DNA from: Trichomonas vaginalis G3
Lineage: Eukaryota; Parabasalia; Trichomonadida; Trichomonadidae
DNA length: 64,000 bases
Assembly: GCF_026262505.1 (NCBI RefSeq)
Contig: NC_067205.1
Location: 15,500,001 to 15,564,000 of the forward strand
Direction of reading: 5' to 3'
Shown here: piece by piece, positions 41,733 through 51,207 of the stretch
Layout: each line of letters starts with the position of its first letter
How positions within the stretch are numbered: position 1 is the first letter of the stretch
Notes under the pieces: model-generated
What the model saw: only the letters and a program-made list of their open reading frames with translations
Databases searched by the model: none
Told to the model about the DNA's origin: nothing
Position numbers and translations under genes: made by a program

Positions 41733-42443
41733 ATGTCCGAACAAGCACCGAAGCCGAACACAATGGCAGATGTCCTTTCAATGTTGCCAGACAAGCGCCC
41801 AGTTCAAATTCAAATTTTGAATTTGAAAGCTCATCTGACAAACACCGTTAAGACTCTCCAAAGTAGTCTTATGGAAGAGATGAAGGGACTTAAAGGTGAG
41901 TTCCTCATGAACCAAGCTTCCAATGAGAAAGTCCTGAACGATTTGACGGAAACCTTGCGCATTTACGCGAGAGAGAACCGAGACCTTGCCAGACTCATCT
42001 ACCGTTTCTTCGAAGAGATAGACGCCATCTGGAAGGTACTCGGAAAGGACAGAACATGCAACACCGTACTTCGTGAGTACCAAATTGAAGAAGGAATTGT
42101 CGAGGAAGAAGAGGAAGAAAAGAAACACGAAGAAGAAGAGGAAGAAGATGAAGAAGAGAAACACGAAGAAGAGGAAGTTTGGGCAACCCTTGTTGCCGAT
42201 GACGCTTACGAAATTTCCCAACCCTACCCATACCAAATCCGCAACAAGGAGACAGGCAAGGTTCTTACCCCAGTCCTCAACAACTTGGGACACTTGAACC
42301 TTAACCTTCGGAATCGCGGTTCAATCTCCATGGGCAAGCTTGTCGCAATTCAATGGGTTCCAAATCCAGACAAGAAGACGAGGGTCAGACACATTGACGG
42401 TGACAAGCTCAACAACCGTAAGGAGAACCTCGAGTGGTTCTAA
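41733..42443 (+). CDS. Coiled-coil protein with C-terminal HNH-type domain
   Basis: This open frame encodes 236 residues. Residues ~20-115 are helical coiled coil. Residues ~116-150 are an almost pure Glu/Lys/Asp stretch. The C-terminal ~75 residues match the HNH_3 type of homing and mobile-element endonucleases: KLVAIQWVPNPDKKTRVRHI followed by DGDKLNNRKENLEWF, with the His of the first strand and the two Asn of the second helix. In phages such domains cut DNA as free-standing or intron-borne nucleases. Fusion to a long acidic and coiled-coil part is unusual. Whether the domain cuts DNA or only binds it cannot be told. Confidence 0.65.
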   Translation: MSEQAPKPNTMADVLSMLPDKRPVQIQILNLKAHLTNTVKTLQSSLMEEMKGLKGEFLMNQASNEKVLNDLTETLRIYARENRDLARLIYRFFEEIDAIWKVLGKDRTCNTVLREYQIEEGIVEEEEEEKKHEEEEEEDEEEKHEEEEVWATLVADDAYEISQPYPYQIRNKETGKVLTPVLNNLGHLNLNLRNRGSISMGKLVAIQWVPNPDKKTRVRHIDGDKLNNRKENLEWF

Positions 42444-42492
42444 GAGTAAAAAAATTTTATTTTAGGGGGAAACCCCAAGTAAATTTAGGTGT

Positions 42493-42768
42493 TTATTTGG
42501 ATAAGTATGTTAAATTAAGGGTAATTTGCAAAATTAGTTCCTGACCTCTGAATTGGACTCTTTCGTCATCCCAGTTGCGTAGGAAGTCGTCCCAGAGGAG
42601 TTGGTAGAATTGCCATTCCAAGGACGATTTGTCCTCCCAGGCATTGAGGATGTACTGCTCGTAGAGTCTCATGACCTCTGCCTTGCACCAGACACCCTCT
42701 CCCTTGGAACGTAAGGCTTCTTCGAAGTGCTCGAATGCGATTGGCTGCGGGACCATCTGAAATGACAC
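42493..42768 (-). CDS. Small Maverick-island gene (91 aa)
   Basis: This open frame starts MSFQMVPQPIAFEHFEEAL. It is helical and rich in Trp and acidic residues (WQFYQLLWDDFLRNWDDE). The sequence before the ATG is AAAAAGTGTCATTTCAG on the minus strand, the island start motif. Function unknown. It is divergent from the next small frame, with 18 bases between the starts. Confidence 0.5.
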   Translation of the reverse strand: MSFQMVPQPIAFEHFEEALRSKGEGVWCKAEVMRLYEQYILNAWEDKSSLEWQFYQLLWDDFLRNWDDERVQFRGQELILQITLNLTYLSK

Positions 42769-42786
42769 TTTTTGTCCGTTTGGTCA

Positions 42787-42894
42787 ATGTTCGTGTCTCG
42801 TGTCATAGTCGACGAAAATACAAACAAACAGGTTATATATGAGTTTGAGACCAAGAATGGTGTAACTCGACCTGTCCGATTCAAATTCGAATAA
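42787..42894 (+). CDS. Very small frame in the Maverick island (35 aa)
   Basis: This 35-codon frame starts MFVSRVIVDENTNKQVIYEF. Alternating hydrophobic residues suggest a beta hairpin or a short strand pair. The ATG directly follows a GGTCA. It is only a tentative gene. Confidence 0.3.
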   Translation: MFVSRVIVDENTNKQVIYEFETKNGVTRPVRFKFE

Positions 42895-43980
42895 AAATTT
42901 TTTACTTCATGCAATGTTTTATTTCTGTGCCGTCTTCAAGTATGCCCCAGTACTTACGCTTGGAGAGGACATGAACTTCGGTGAAAATTTTGTCCAATTT
43001 GAATTGACCCATCTTTTCACCGACCATTCCCATTTCAATGAGTTTGTTATAGCCTTCTTCGTTCGTCATGAGTGCGTCAATGTTCTCATAGTAAACCTTC
43101 ACTTTGGATTTGACTTCGGAGAAGAATTTGTTGTAGTTGTCAAGGACTGCCTTTGCGAACTGAGGATAGGACCAATGTTCGACAATAGGTTTTAATGTGG
43201 TTACTAAGCCACTTTGACCTTGAGTGAATTCGTACTTCAAAACAAAAGGAGAAAACCTTTCAACAAAGTTGTCGACCTTCTCATAATGTTTACTCTTCAT
43301 CTCTTGAGGTTTCTTAATGGAATATCCCCATGTCGAATTCATAAGCAATTTGAGTGTCATTGCAAGTTTGGGGTTTGAAGCTTTCCTAATATCATACAGT
43401 TGTTGTATGACTTTTCCAACTGTATAGTTCCTTCCCGGGAACTCACCATCTTCGTTTGGAATTCCAGTCGGGATATATTGGACAAACCTCATGTATGCAG
43501 CGTTAAGGTCGACATAGTATATCTTTTCATCTGAGTCGAACTTGTCGCAACCAATTGGTCCAGTTTGTGGAAATTCAAGTGAGTCTCTTATCTTCTGAGA
43601 AACTTCTCCTGTTATCTCATAAACATCGTCGAAGCAACCTGTTTCATATAAAACCTTCTGACCTAACTCAGATGCTCTCCAATACAATTTGACGTCAATT
43701 GGATGTCTCAATGGAAGTTTGTTTATAGCATCTTGAAGTTCTTGCAACCTCATTGGAAGTTCTTCTGGTTCAGGTTGGTATCCGAACAATCCAACTCCTT
43801 GTGGAATTGTGTACTTCTTTTGTACTAGAACTTTGTCTGGAACAACTTTTGGTCTTGCTAACAGTGAAAAGTTTGTTTCGTCTTTTGGTACAAAAGTTTC
43901 TGTCAGCTTGTCATCTGGAATTGGTTCCAACAAACCTTTCTCGAAAAGAATGTTAACAGCTCTCTTATATACGAAAAAAA

Positions 43981-44005
43981 GAGATCTGACATTGTGTCAG
44001 ATCTC
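43981..44005. repeat. Perfect short hairpin near the transposon left end
   Basis: An 11-bp arm, a 3-base loop and an 11-bp arm (GAGATCTGACA-TTG-TGTCAGATCTC) lie 4 bases after the left terminal repeat and have no counterpart at the right end. It could be a terminator-like or transposase-related site. Confidence 0.8.
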
Positions 44006-45188
44006 AGTAAAAGTGACATTTACATGTCAAAAAATAGAATGAGTTTAAGTAATTAAAATTGAGGGTGAGAGTAGTATTGTATGAAATAATATCTCTCACC
44101 CTCCAATTCATCCAAAGGCTAATATTTTCTACATTTCCATAACATTCATTTCAACGGAAACTCATTCAAAATTCTATATATTTAATTTTTCAATCTTATT
44201 CAATTTCATATTCAAAATTAATTTGAATTAGATTCAAAACATTTATACCTTATTAATAACATAATATCATTTGTTATCAATATACCAATTCGGCTGTTCT
44301 AATTTTGGATTCCCATTCATAAATTGATCAATCTATATTGAAACCTATTCAAATTATTTTCTTATTGATAACATTTTATTTTTATTTGTCTTCAACTATT
44401 CATTTATTTTATCATTATTTTTTGATTTTTTTTAGTTTCAAATTTTTTATTATCTTTATTGTTTTTTATTTTTCTAATTTTTAAAAATTTCTGCTTAGAA
44501 TCTTAATCTCATTTTATTTTTCAATAAAAATTCATGTTTACCAATATTCAATCACTTTTCTCGTTCCCCAAATTTTTATTTTATCTTAATCGTTACTAAT
44601 TTCTAACACATTCTTTTATAAAAATTATTCTGATCGTAATTTTAATTTCGCCATTGTAGTTATTCACTAATTTTTAATTCATTGTTGTTTTCTCATTGTC
44701 CAATTTTATTTTCTTCACTTTAAAGATTTTTTTAAAAAATTTACAATTTGAATTCAACTTTTGTGAAAAATATTTTTTCAATAATATCTTTCAAAATTAT
44801 TTATATTTTCTATATTTTATTCAATTGTTCACAATTTATTATTTATTCAAAATTCATTCTCTTGGATATTTATACCCAAATAGACTTTCACTGGCTAGAG
44901 CAATCTCTAACCAGGTTACACCAACATCAAAAGCTATCGTTGCTATTGACTAATGTTCCACTCAGCGATGGTACATCACGTAATTGCATTAACAAGTTAA
45001 CTACTACAAAAGCCTTCTGTGCTTTCGTCTTATTACTATCGAAGAGTTTTACAAGCACTCGTCCAGAGAATTTACAAGTTTATACATATTCCATAATGGA
45101 AAATTCTACAATTGCATTGAAGTCTTACCAACAAAAGATGAGATCTTGTTGAATCGATACTTGGAAGAACAAGAAATTACACAGAGTA

Positions 45189-46589
45189 ATGGTTCTACTC
45201 CTCTTAATAGCGCACAACAACAGCTCAGACCCAGCAATGGTACATCTCCTCTTAGTAGTGCACAACAACAGCTCAGACCCAGCAATGGTACATCTTCTTA
45301 GTAGTGCACAACAGTTAAATCCTCAAGCCACTCCTTCAAACCAATCATCTGGTACATACAATCAAATTGCTCCTAATCCCATCAGTTCCGATCAATCAAG
45401 TCAACGTGCCAATCCTCCTAATCCTCAATCTCGTCCGCACGACCAGTTTGTTGATATTCCACTTTCCTGTGGTAGACCCAAACAACCAGTTCCTGATGAT
45501 CTCATGCAGGCCATTCTCAATTTATTCGAACAACATGGGCGACATGGTATCATCCCCACTTACCTTAGGCTTAATAAAGATATAGCATTCGCCCATGAAC
45601 ATGAACAAGATTTTGTTCGAATGAAAGATGGCCTGCTTCCAGTTATGAGCTCAACACAGGACTGGTTTCAGAATGTGCGACGTGACAAGCCTCTCAATCT
45701 TATCTCTAAAGAAATCCCCGCTGACATTAATCAAGATGATAACCCTACTCCATATGCTATAAATTTACAAAATATCAAATATCTTCCTCTCCCTCTACCT
45801 CAGGCTCCATCAAGGCATATGGTCGAAAAGGCTTTTATCATTCTTGGATTAACACGTCCACGGGGACCCAAGAGACCTAAAGGGAGGACAAGATACGAGG
45901 CTTTACTTCCAAATCAAATCTGGCACGTTGACATTCACTTTCTCAATAAACGCAGAAGTGAATTATTGTATGGAGTAATAGATGATTGTACCAGAATGGT
46001 TTTGGAGTGGCAGCATCTCTCCTCCAAACATGCAAATCAGACCGTTAAGGTAATTGAGCGGGCCATAAAACGTTTTGGTCCCCCTCATACCATATGGTCT
46101 GATAATGGAGGAGAGAATAGAGGTGAATTCCTACAAGCGATGAGATGCAAAGGAATTCGAAATGTCTATATTGTGCCACATTGCCCTTACCAAAACGGTA
46201 AGATTGAGCGATTGTGGCCCAATATAGAAAACCGCAATCTAACATGGAGTAAAATTCAGAGTTGGGTCAATTCCTATAACTCCAAGCCCCATGCCGCACT
46301 ACCGACACGTCTTCTCAATGGAAGGAAAATCAATTATAGTCCAAATGAATTATGGATGAAGGGGCCCATTTGGAGACCAGGAATTCCTGTCAAATGGGTC
46401 GTTGATGGAGTTACCCAAGACTTTCTCCCAGGATCAGTACAGGCTAGAGAAATACCAGAACTCCAAGATGAGGAAGAAGAAATCGATAATAAAGATGGTA
46501 AAAAAGAGAAGGAGGGACAAAGTGAAGAATATGAAGGTGGATATGAAGAAGAATATGAAATAAATTATGAAGAAGATAATGATGAATAA
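45189..46589 (+). CDS. rve-type DDE integrase/transposase
   Basis: This open frame encodes 466 residues. The catalytic core is clear: Asp248 in QIWHVDIHFL, Asp305 in IWSDNGGEN and Glu340 in YQNGKIERLWP, with spacing of about 35 between the last two. This is a DDE integrase core of the retroviral/IS3 type. Before it lies an N-terminal DNA-binding-like region (~85-200) with a basic loop (RPRGPKRPKGRTRYEALLP). The tail (~430-466) is acidic. The first ~70 residues come from a ~50-bp tandem repeat (around 45205-45310), so the real start may be further down, for example near residue 85. The upstream DNA may hold an additional exon-like or degraded N-terminal piece (about 44940-45150). The enzyme cuts and joins the element ends. 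Confidence 0.85.
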   Translation: MVLLLLIAHNNSSDPAMVHLLLVVHNNSSDPAMVHLLSSAQQLNPQATPSNQSSGTYNQIAPNPISSDQSSQRANPPNPQSRPHDQFVDIPLSCGRPKQPVPDDLMQAILNLFEQHGRHGIIPTYLRLNKDIAFAHEHEQDFVRMKDGLLPVMSSTQDWFQNVRRDKPLNLISKEIPADINQDDNPTPYAINLQNIKYLPLPLPQAPSRHMVEKAFIILGLTRPRGPKRPKGRTRYEALLPNQIWHVDIHFLNKRRSELLYGVIDDCTRMVLEWQHLSSKHANQTVKVIERAIKRFGPPHTIWSDNGGENRGEFLQAMRCKGIRNVYIVPHCPYQNGKIERLWPNIENRNLTWSKIQSWVNSYNSKPHAALPTRLLNGRKINYSPNELWMKGPIWRPGIPVKWVVDGVTQDFLPGSVQAREIPELQDEEEEIDNKDGKKEKEGQSEEYEGGYEEEYEINYEEDNDE

Positions 46590-47795
46590 AATGCCACTTT
46601 TTATATTTTTGACACGTAAAGTTGTCACTTTTCTGTCAAACTATTTTTATCGTTTTCGTATATAACAGCTCTGACAATGTTACACTTACCTTTTCCGAAC
46701 AATGGGTTTGTAAGACTTTCGTTCAACATGAAGTGGTTGTGGACAATTACAATCTTCAACCATGGTAAATTGAACTCAACAACATAGTCGTCATGTGAAG
46801 AACCTTTAGCTGTAGGTATGTTGACTCGGATATTGACATTTGCCAACGGTGCAATTTTTGCCAATTGACCTCTGAGAATGTACCTTGTCTTCACACATGA
46901 CTCAAGATACTTCATCTTCTCTTCTGTAACAAGACCAGAGTTCCTGAGACATGTAAGAATGCAAGGTTCATTGACAATTGTTTCAATTGAATTGTAAATT
47001 CCATACCTTGTCAAGTCAATGTCAGACTTATTTATGAACGGGAAGTATCCAGCATGTTGTCTGACTGCTTGAGGGTTAGGTTGGTACCATTCAAATTTTA
47101 CACTTGCAATTCCTTCAATTGCATTCAAAATGTCTGAGTCGGAGTCAACCATTTGTTCTCTCTTTGTAGTCTTGAAAGCGTCAAGAAGCATTGCAGCTGT
47201 TGTGACATTGCCATGTGCATAGTAAATGTGACCGTCCAAATCTGTTATGGTTAGTCTGAGATTGTATCCTTTCTTATTTCCGTCTTGTATGGCAGCAAGT
47301 ACACCCATGAAGCCTTCTTTGTTCTTTCCTTCGTCAAAGTTTACTGTAAAGGTTCGACCAGATGTAATTTGACTTCTAACTTCACGGTACTTTTCATATG
47401 CATATCTTGTTCTTTCCATGGGAGCATGTTTGTCTTCACCTTTTCCTTTTTTCCTTCTCAAAGGATACAATTGTTCGTCATGTTTCCAATAGAATCTGGC
47501 AAAGCCGTCGTGTCCTTCAACTTGCGGTTCAGAAACATCGAAAGGCATGTCCATAAGACGTTCTTCTTCTAACCTCTCTAGTCTGTTTGGATAATTTGCG
47601 CGTGCTGTTTCCAATTCCATTTCGTAGCGAAGACCAGACAATTTGTCATAGACTTTTATGGGTCTTCCCTTCCTATATTTAAAATTCTTCGAAACTTTCC
47701 AACCATATCTTTCTAACTCTGCTTTTATTCTAGCAGATTTTCTATCCATTCTATATGGGGGCATTTTTATAAAAATAAAAAAATATTTTTTTTCT

Positions 47796-48380
47796 TTACT
47801 TTACATAACCACCTGCTGCCATAAGTCTTTGACGCCAACCCATACCAGCTAATGAAGGTTGAGTTGGTTTAGTTTGGAAACTAAACTTTGGTTTTGGTTT
47901 ATCTTCAGTTTTTGGTTTTTCTTCTTCTATCGGTTTTTCGTCACTTTTCGGTTCCTCTGACTTTACCTCACTTGCAGGTATGGTTGTGTCGTCAACATCT
48001 TCGTAAATATCATATGCCATTTGTTTTTGTTTTCCTTTCAACTTTTTGTGTTTGTTGTAAAGTTTAGAATATTTCGACTCTAAGTCAATGAGATGTTCTA
48101 TAATGAACTGTTGGTCAGTGAAGTAAACTTTTCCATCTGTTGTCTCGAAAGCTCCTTCAGACTTCAATATTTTATTTGTGAGAGTCTGTTTCTTTTTTGA
48201 GATACTAGCCGTTCCATTTCTATGAAAAGTGACTTTATAGTTAGGGTTTGTATTTCCAGACCTGGCACTTTCTATTATTGAATTTTTCTCTTCATCTGTA
48301 AGTTCTTTGACAGGTTTTGACAATGGTTCTGAACTTTTTGTTTGTGGTGTCAAATCTACCGTTTCAACTTCTTCGGTCAT
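47796..48380 (-). CDS. Maverick gene of unknown role (194 aa)
   Basis: This open frame starts MTEEVETVDLTPQTKSSEP. Residues 1-30 are disordered. Residues ~35-85 form a small domain (NPNYKVTFHRNGTASISKKK), a coil follows (YSKLYNKHKKLKGKQKQ), and the last 60 residues are acidic and lysine-rich (KSEEPKSDEKPIEEEK) with a basic end. Directly before the ATG is TTTTTTACTGAGATGAA, shared with the next gene. A diverged copy is present at 63252-63781. Function unknown. Confidence 0.6.
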   Translation of the reverse strand: MTEEVETVDLTPQTKSSEPLSKPVKELTDEEKNSIIESARSGNTNPNYKVTFHRNGTASISKKKQTLTNKILKSEGAFETTDGKVYFTDQQFIIEHLIDLESKYSKLYNKHKKLKGKQKQMAYDIYEDVDDTTIPASEVKSEEPKSDEKPIEEEKPKTEDKPKPKFSFQTKPTQPSLAGMGWRQRLMAAGGYVK

Positions 48381-48399
48381 TTCATCTCAGTAAAAAATT

Positions 48400-48555
48400 T
48401 TAGTTTGGTTTGTTTTCAACTGGTTGTTGTTGTTTTTTAAGTCGGTCTAAAACTTCTTGAGGTATAGGAAGAACTTGACAAACACGTGGTTGTGTAACTG
48501 CTGGAAGCCGACAAATCCATCTTGAGCCCATTTGTCTCAATGCTGTATTGTTCAT
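48400..48555 (-). CDS. Small Maverick gene (51 aa)
   Basis: This frame starts MNNTALRQMGSRWICRLP and ends QQQPVENKPN. It lies between two larger leftward genes and has the same TTTTTTACTGAGATGAA leader as its downstream neighbour. This makes it likely to be a real gene despite its size. It is short and basic with no recognised fold. A diverged copy lies near 63800-63955. Confidence 0.5.
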   Translation of the reverse strand: MNNTALRQMGSRWICRLPAVTQPRVCQVLPIPQEVLDRLKKQQQPVENKPN

Positions 48556-48574
48556 TTCATCTCAGTAAAAAATT

Positions 48575-48976
48575 TTACATTCCCCAAGTTTGAGGCGGTT
48601 GAGGTTGGTTATTGTTTACCCACTGTTGTGCATGGTTATATCCTCTGTTAAAGAATCTTTCACCTTGGTCCATATAGTGTCCTGCTTGGTTATAGTAGTC
48701 ATTTGCTTTGTTATAATAGTTTCCTGCTTCTCTTCCTACATTGTCCATCCATCCTTGAACTTTTCCTCTTGTTTCAGGATTTGGAATAAGATTTGCTGCA
48801 TCTCGTGCTACATCCCAACCTTTCTGTACAGTTTGTATAATAGGTTGTGCTTTCTCTTTAAGTATACCTAATGTACTCAAAATCTTCCTTCCAACTCCAA
48901 ATACACCTCTGGCTATTGTTCCCACTGCGGGCAAAAATCTGGATGCAACTCCTGCTAATGCGCCAAATAAACCCAT
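48575..48976 (-). CDS. Small Maverick protein with amphipathic N-terminus (133 aa)
   Basis: This open frame begins MGLFGALAGVASRFLP. Gly2 could be a myristoylation site and residues 2-35 form one or two amphipathic or hydrophobic helices with glycine pairs. The rest is helical and repetitive (NKANDYYNQAGHYMDQGERF). In other double-jelly-roll viruses a small protein with an amphipathic helix disrupts membranes at entry (for example adenovirus protein VI). A role like that is inferred from shape alone. It is divergent from the integrase gene, 17 bases apart. Confidence 0.55.
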   Translation of the reverse strand: MGLFGALAGVASRFLPAVGTIARGVFGVGRKILSTLGILKEKAQPIIQTVQKGWDVARDAANLIPNPETRGKVQGWMDNVGREAGNYYNKANDYYNQAGHYMDQGERFFNRGYNHAQQWVNNNQPQPPQTWGM

Positions 48977-48993
48977 TTCTTATAGGGTAAAAA

Positions 48994-49953
48994 ATGACGA
49001 ATCCGAACAAGGACCCCTATGTTTCTAAAGCGACAAAGAAAGCACTCATGATAAAAATCTTTAGTTCAACACCAAATGCTTGGTTTATGGATATCTTGGA
49101 AAACATTCCGAGGTATAGAGAAGATGGACCACCATACTGGCTAATATTTGTCGGTCAAAACACAAGATACTGTGAAGCTATACCATTACAGTCCAAAAAT
49201 ATTTTAGATGTAAAAACTGCTTTGACAATATTCGTTGACAAATACCATCCAACAAAACTGACATCTGACTGTGAAAGTTCTTTCAAATCAGACGATATTA
49301 AAAACTATCTGCGTTCAAAAAATGTAAACCAATATTTCATTGTCGACCAAAACCATTCTGCTCTTGGTGTCATTGACAGTTGTATAAAAATCTTAAGAGA
49401 CTTAAACCAACCACAAGGTGGTGAGGTAGATGAAATGTCATATGACGACAAGTATAGACACTTCTCCCAGGCAAAGATGAGACAAGTTTTAAATATTTAC
49501 AATAGCCGTAAACAAAAAGGTTTGGGAAACCACTCCCCCGAAGAAATGAAAAACAACCCTGACTTAGAGAAAGACTATATATTTAATAGTTTAGTCAAAA
49601 GAGACAAACAAGAAAGAATGCCAGGCTTCAAACTTAAGAAAGGTGACAAAGTAAAAATAGAAATACCTAAACGCGACCCATATGAAAATACTATTGACTA
49701 TGACAACAATGGGAACCCGACAGGTACTCACATTCGTGTTCGTAAAAATAGAAGAAAGTATACAAGAGAATATTATGAAGTTTTAGGCAAACATGGCAAA
49801 ATGTACAGACTGCAAGCAGAAGATAAAACTACTATTGTCAGACCTCGTTTCAAACTTGTCAAAGTTCAAGGTGGTATACTTTCAAAGACAGTTCCTAACA
49901 AATATAAGACAACTCCTGACGAATATGCTAAAGAAGTTGAAAATGACGACTAA
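48994..49953 (+). CDS. Maverick retroviral-type integrase
   Basis: This open frame encodes 319 residues. An rve core lies at ~30-150, with strands WFMDILENI and LTSDCESSF. The C-terminal half holds a basic SH3/chromo-like domain (FKLKKGDKVKIEIPKRD, YYEVLGKHGKMYRL), which is the usual tail of Maverick integrases and binds DNA or chromatin. This integrase inserts the linear element and makes the short target duplication. The frame ends 4 bases into the next, oppositely directed region. Confidence 0.85.
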   Translation: MTNPNKDPYVSKATKKALMIKIFSSTPNAWFMDILENIPRYREDGPPYWLIFVGQNTRYCEAIPLQSKNILDVKTALTIFVDKYHPTKLTSDCESSFKSDDIKNYLRSKNVNQYFIVDQNHSALGVIDSCIKILRDLNQPQGGEVDEMSYDDKYRHFSQAKMRQVLNIYNSRKQKGLGNHSPEEMKNNPDLEKDYIFNSLVKRDKQERMPGFKLKKGDKVKIEIPKRDPYENTIDYDNNGNPTGTHIRVRKNRRKYTREYYEVLGKHGKMYRLQAEDKTTIVRPRFKLVKVQGGILSKTVPNKYKTTPDEYAKEVENDD

Positions 49954-51192
49954 GCAATTCTATACCATGCGTAAACTGTCATGTAAGGTGGCATGTAGTC
50001 TTTACTTTGTCCCGTTGTTTGTGTATATCCTGTAACGCGATGTGTATGGTTTCCATCTCCCTGAGTGTCACTCCAGTAACAATTTATAGCAAACTGAACG
50101 TCGTCTTTAACATCATATCCTTTACCTTTTTTCAAGGCGTGCCAATCCCAAAATTTATGCTTATGCCAACCTGCTTGAGATGTACTTAAATCTACGTAGT
50201 GACTGTGTGCAGGTAGGTTTTCACCTGAAATCGTTTTACTTCCGCCTGTTTCCTTTGAAGAGTTTGCACAATACAAAAACCTGTCGACTATTTGAGTCCA
50301 AGTTCCAAAACCCAGAACTGTTTCTGGTCTGGTAGAGTTCATTGACGTATAAATAGAGCCTATAGGATATACTGTTTGAAGTATTTCTGTCTTTAACGTT
50401 TGAAGCTCTGTTTTGTCAGCTTTCTTATCTAACTCATCGTTAACATATTTTTGTCAGCTTTTTATCTAACTCATCGTTAACATATGTTTTGTCAGCTTTT
50501 TTATCATATAAATCTTGAGCAGTGAATTTAACTTTTTTCATCCTCCATGACATAGACATTTCTACATCTAGTGTATTTCATCGTCGTTATGTCATCCTCC
50601 GATGTTAAACCTTGTGGAAAGTTAGGAGGTTTCCAATTTAATACATCCCCACCAGTTTCTTCAACCGTTCCTTCAATATTTTCTATACCAACAGTTGCGA
50701 AGAAATCGTGTGTATGAGTCTTTTTAGAATATTCTTTGTCAGCTCTTGTCACTTCACTTGACATTTTATTGTCAACATATGTTTTATCTGCTTTGTCATC
50801 TAACATTGCTGGTAGTTCATCTACGTCATAGATGTTATGTGTATGATGTTTTTGTGGGTATGTTCTATCTGTCCATGCGAGAATATAGTCTCTTGTTGCA
50901 TCTACATACTCTTTGTCAGCTTTGTTGTCAATATCTGCTTTCAAAAGAAGTTCATCTATAGGTTCTCGTTTAAAGTTCTTTTTGTTGGATTTATACAAAC
51001 AGTATGGTTCTTACTGTCTTGAAACAGAAACTCGTCTGTCAATGGTTTATCGTCAGTTTTAAGTTTCCTTCTTTCAATGACTCAGATATCTTAGAATAGT
51101 TTGAAAAGTTTTTGTGTTCTTATTTAGAGCTTGTACAATGAGTTGTCGGTTGTGTTGTATTTCTCTCATAGACGCTGTTTCTTTCGACATTT
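49950..51192 (-). pseudogene. Phage tail-fibre-like gene region, broken
   Basis: This leftward region is broken in a few places. The first part holds repeats of the trimeric-fibre type (KADKTYVDN, DKADKEYVD, KKTHTHDF) in several near-copies. The last ~130 residues look like the C-terminal tip of phage fibre or baseplate proteins: GFGTWTQIVDRFLY, GGSKTISGENLPAHSH, GDGNHTHRVTGY and PPYMTVYAWYRIA. The PxHxH and HTH motifs and the closing PPY-x-x-VY-x-W pattern are typical of a Gp10-like collar domain, where histidines bind metal in the trimer axis. It would be a receptor-binding spike on the virion, by family knowledge. It is divergent from the next gene, with 15 bases between the starts. Confidence 0.7.
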
Positions 51193-51207
51193 TTATTCTA
51201 GAAAATA

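Larger units (their letters stand above)
43965..46665 (+). mobile_element. DDE-integrase DNA transposon inserted in PolB
   Basis: The 2.7 kb element has terminal inverted repeats TTATATACGAAAA (43965-43977) and TTTTCGTATATAA (46653-46665). A second inverted match lies further in (AAAAGTGACA at 44011 and its mirror near 46625). It is flanked by CAGCTCT on both sides (43957-43963, 46666-46672), a 7-bp duplication, or up to 10 bp if TAACAGCTCT is counted. About 1.2 kb of very AT-rich DNA without a clear gene precedes the single large gene. It lacks capsid or polymerase genes, so I treat it as a plain cut-and-paste type element. Family unknown; IS3EU- or Ginger-like elements also use an rve-type integrase. 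Confidence 0.85.
42902..47764 (-). pseudogene. Protein-primed DNA polymerase B, split by a transposon
   Basis: This is the Maverick PolB gene, read leftwards and starting MPPYRMDRKSARIKAEL at 47764. A 2.7 kb transposon (43965-46665) divides it into an N-terminal part of about 365 residues and a C-terminal part of about 330. The C-terminal part shows polymerase B motifs: motif A as YYVDLNAAYM, motif B as KLLMNSTWGYS, and motif C as a YYENIDALM variant of the usual tyrosine/aspartate box. Protein-primed enzymes of this type copy linear genomes from a terminal protein. An AT-rich start motif of the element-wide type precedes the start. Confidence 0.85.

Noticed and set aside
48925-48976. Resemblance of MGLFGALAG to a viral fusion peptide
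   Set aside because: A short glycine/hydrophobic run is easily matched by chance; only the general amphipathic character is reported.
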